Shown here piece by piece: positions 62,353-64,000 of a stretch of 64,000 bases of DNA. The stretch spans positions 62,001 through 126,000 of the forward strand of contig VKHL01000048.1 of NCBI GenBank assembly GCA_015146655.1, written 5' to 3'. The DNA comes from Ochromonas danica. Taxonomy: Eukaryota > Sar > Chrysophyceae > Chromulinales > Chromulinaceae. The position numbers were made by a program, and so were the translations under genes. The notes under the pieces are model-generated. The model worked only from the letters and a program-made list of their open reading frames with translations, had not been told where the DNA came from and did no database searches. Numbering within the stretch: the stretch's first letter is position 1; the number at the start of each line of letters is the position of its first letter.

Positions 62353-62831
62353 AGTTGCTATACGAAAAGGCAGTGGCTTTGACTGTATATCTCGCATATC
62401 TCCCTATCCGATATGATAAAGCTGGAAGTGTCCCGACGTATCCACAGAGAAGCATTTGTCAGTCAATGTTTACGAATTGTGGAGATCTTTTCAGAGATGG
62501 AGTCAGTGGAGTTAGAGAGCTGATTTTATTGAACATTGCCATGAGCGGACAATTTTCCTATTTAGATGTAAATATTAAGGTTTAACATATGGTTGGATTA
62601 GTATGATTCTCATTTATATATAAATATTAATCCATCGTTACTTTTGTATCATTGTCAGACATGTGGATTCCATGGATTCCGATCTTCATGTTTGGTAGTT
62701 TTGGAATTCCGGATTCCCGTAGTCTGTCAGTCACTGTGACTGTCACTCTGTCAACGGCATTCCGCATTGTGTTGCAATGACAATGAGAGTCACATGAGAA
62801 GGAATCTGGAAGTGAGTCTTCGACTACTAGC

Positions 62832-63935
62832 ATGAATGACGATACTAATCACCACCATCACTTCAACCACTCCTCCTCCCTCTTTACCTTTTCTTTTTTA
62901 ATGGATAGAGAATTTGATGAAGAAAGAGAGGCATTTTCTCTCACACCATTTTCGCCACCAACACTAACACCAACACAACTACAACACCAGGAAGAAGAAA
63001 CACTAGCACTAGCACTAACAGCAGTAACAGCACAAGAAGAAGAAGAAGAAGGATATGGTGTATGCTCCTTAGGCTTGATGGAAAACCCCGAAAATCTCGC
63101 CAGAACAACAACCACAACAAGTACCATAACTAATAACAACACGTCCTCTTCTTCTTCCTCTACTGACCTCACCTCACTTACTATGAGAAGAAGAAAAAGA
63201 CCTATGCTAGGGCCATCGTCATCATCTGCATCATCATCTGCATCTTCTTCTTCTATGATGATGATGCAGATGTCTAAGGAAGAAGAAGAAGAAAAAGAAA
63301 ATCGTACAAGACTAAAGCTATTATTATATCGACGTGATTATTATCGTCGTACACATCCTTTTGTACGTATTCCTACTTCTGATATACGTAAACAATTTCC
63401 TATGATCTGGTTAAATATCATTAACTCTTCTGATCCTACTATCTACTATACCTATATTAAACATTTATTACATCGACATGCTATTTTAGATGCTAATAGT
63501 TGGGATCCAAAACAAGATAAAGGTGTTATCCAATGCTTCCCTTCATTAACAAGTCAATCGCCTGTAATACGATTTCTTAATAGTTATCTCTATCGTTGTG
63601 TAACAAGTGACGATATGATTTGTCAATTACATGGATATGAGATTAGACGATCAAGACATTATAGTGGTACTGATATTGTCTTTAATTTCCGTCAATCTTA
63701 TACTATTCTTTATGACGTTACTATGTCCATGAATGTCGATCAATCTAGTAGTCTATTGGATAATGAAAATCAATTAAAAGAACAATATAATACTATGATT
63801 GCTAATCGTCGTTTATCGACTAGACCTTTAAAAGTGATTGCAGAAGGAATGATGATTCATCACTTTGATGAAGCAAGTAACTATATTGATAAATATGGTA
63901 TTTATATTAAGAACATCTCTGCTCGTCCTCTTTGA
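62832..63935 (+). CDS. Protein of unrecognised family, member 2 (367 aa)
   Basis: A paralogue of the gene at 60394-61140 on the same strand. The N-terminal ~160 residues are His-, Thr-, Ser- and Glu-rich low complexity with AT-rich trinucleotide runs. The conserved part begins YRRDYYRRTHPFVRIPTSDI and continues RKQFPMIWLNIINSSDP, TSDDMICQLHGYEIRRSRH, RLSTRPLKVIAEGMMIHHFD. Codon use is more A/T-biased than in member 1, which suggests a different conversion or expression history. The highest conservation is in the YRRTHPF-RIP-DIRK block, which would be the first place to look for an active or binding site. Function unknown. Confidence 0.75.
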   Translation: MNDDTNHHHHFNHSSSLFTFSFLMDREFDEEREAFSLTPFSPPTLTPTQLQHQEEETLALALTAVTAQEEEEEGYGVCSLGLMENPENLARTTTTTSTITNNNTSSSSSSTDLTSLTMRRRKRPMLGPSSSSASSSASSSSMMMMQMSKEEEEEKENRTRLKLLLYRRDYYRRTHPFVRIPTSDIRKQFPMIWLNIINSSDPTIYYTYIKHLLHRHAILDANSWDPKQDKGVIQCFPSLTSQSPVIRFLNSYLYRCVTSDDMICQLHGYEIRRSRHYSGTDIVFNFRQSYTILYDVTMSMNVDQSSSLLDNENQLKEQYNTMIANRRLSTRPLKVIAEGMMIHHFDEASNYIDKYGIYIKNISARPL

Positions 63936-64000
63936 TGATCGAAATCAATACTCTACTATGATTGTTAAAGACAATAATTAGACCCTGTCTGTATGAATAA

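Overview
This is nuclear DNA of a eukaryote. Genes sit on both strands and many carry short GT-AG introns (59-255 bp, several read codon by codon across the junction). Gene content fits a stramenopile (ochrophyte-like alga): a giant surface protein with diatom-style FG-GAP repeats and a Ser/Pro/Gln-rich stalk of the PSSQPS type, membrane-bound hybrid histidine kinases, a derlin with a signal-peptide-like leader followed by a Ser-rich stretch ending in an LRGG motif, and two selenoproteins. The lineage call is an inference from gene content.

Layout. 0.3-9.5 kb is a compact housekeeping block: two small membrane proteins, an NSUN4-like RNA m5C methyltransferase, a TrhO-like rhodanese tRNA hydroxylase, an MsrB-like selenoprotein, RNA polymerase II subunit RPB3 and mitochondrial ribosomal protein uL15m. 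11-20.4 kb holds a myristoylated RGS-like protein, an ankyrin-DHHC palmitoyltransferase of the Akr1 type, a SANT-like protein and a type II glycosyltransferase-like protein with a PAN/Apple-like tail. 21.3-26.0 kb is a ~4.6 kb palindrome of two divergent LRR genes, one of them broken. 26.8-29.5 kb encodes a protein with fourteen 41-residue repeats and a mitochondrial-type leader. 30.2-38.0 kb is a second head-to-head paralogue pair, two hybrid histidine kinases. 38.3-43.5 kb has a DxD glycosyltransferase, a derlin and selenoprotein H. 44-48 kb is a direct tandem duplication of a TIGR00027/PPM-type methyltransferase. Then come a myristoylated CAMK-like kinase (48.3-49.7 kb), a gene-poor stretch with a TPR-like pseudogene, the 2160-residue surface protein (52.1-58.6 kb), a small inverted-repeat element (59.4-59.7 kb) and two members of an unrecognised gene family (60.4-63.9 kb).

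The most interesting points are these. (1) Two selenoprotein genes. In one, MsrB-like, the UGA lies exactly where the catalytic Cys is expected. In the other, selenoprotein H, the UGA codon is split by an intron and appears only after splicing. (2) Both 3' UTRs hold a SECIS-like hairpin that begins with the same GCGAATGAC and ends in TGATA, with UU where eukaryotic SECIS elements normally carry AA. (3) Four paralogous gene pairs lie in one 64 kb window. Three of them show sharply bounded patches of near-identity inside more diverged sequence, which suggests recurrent local gene conversion. I saw no retrovirus-like or Polinton-like element.
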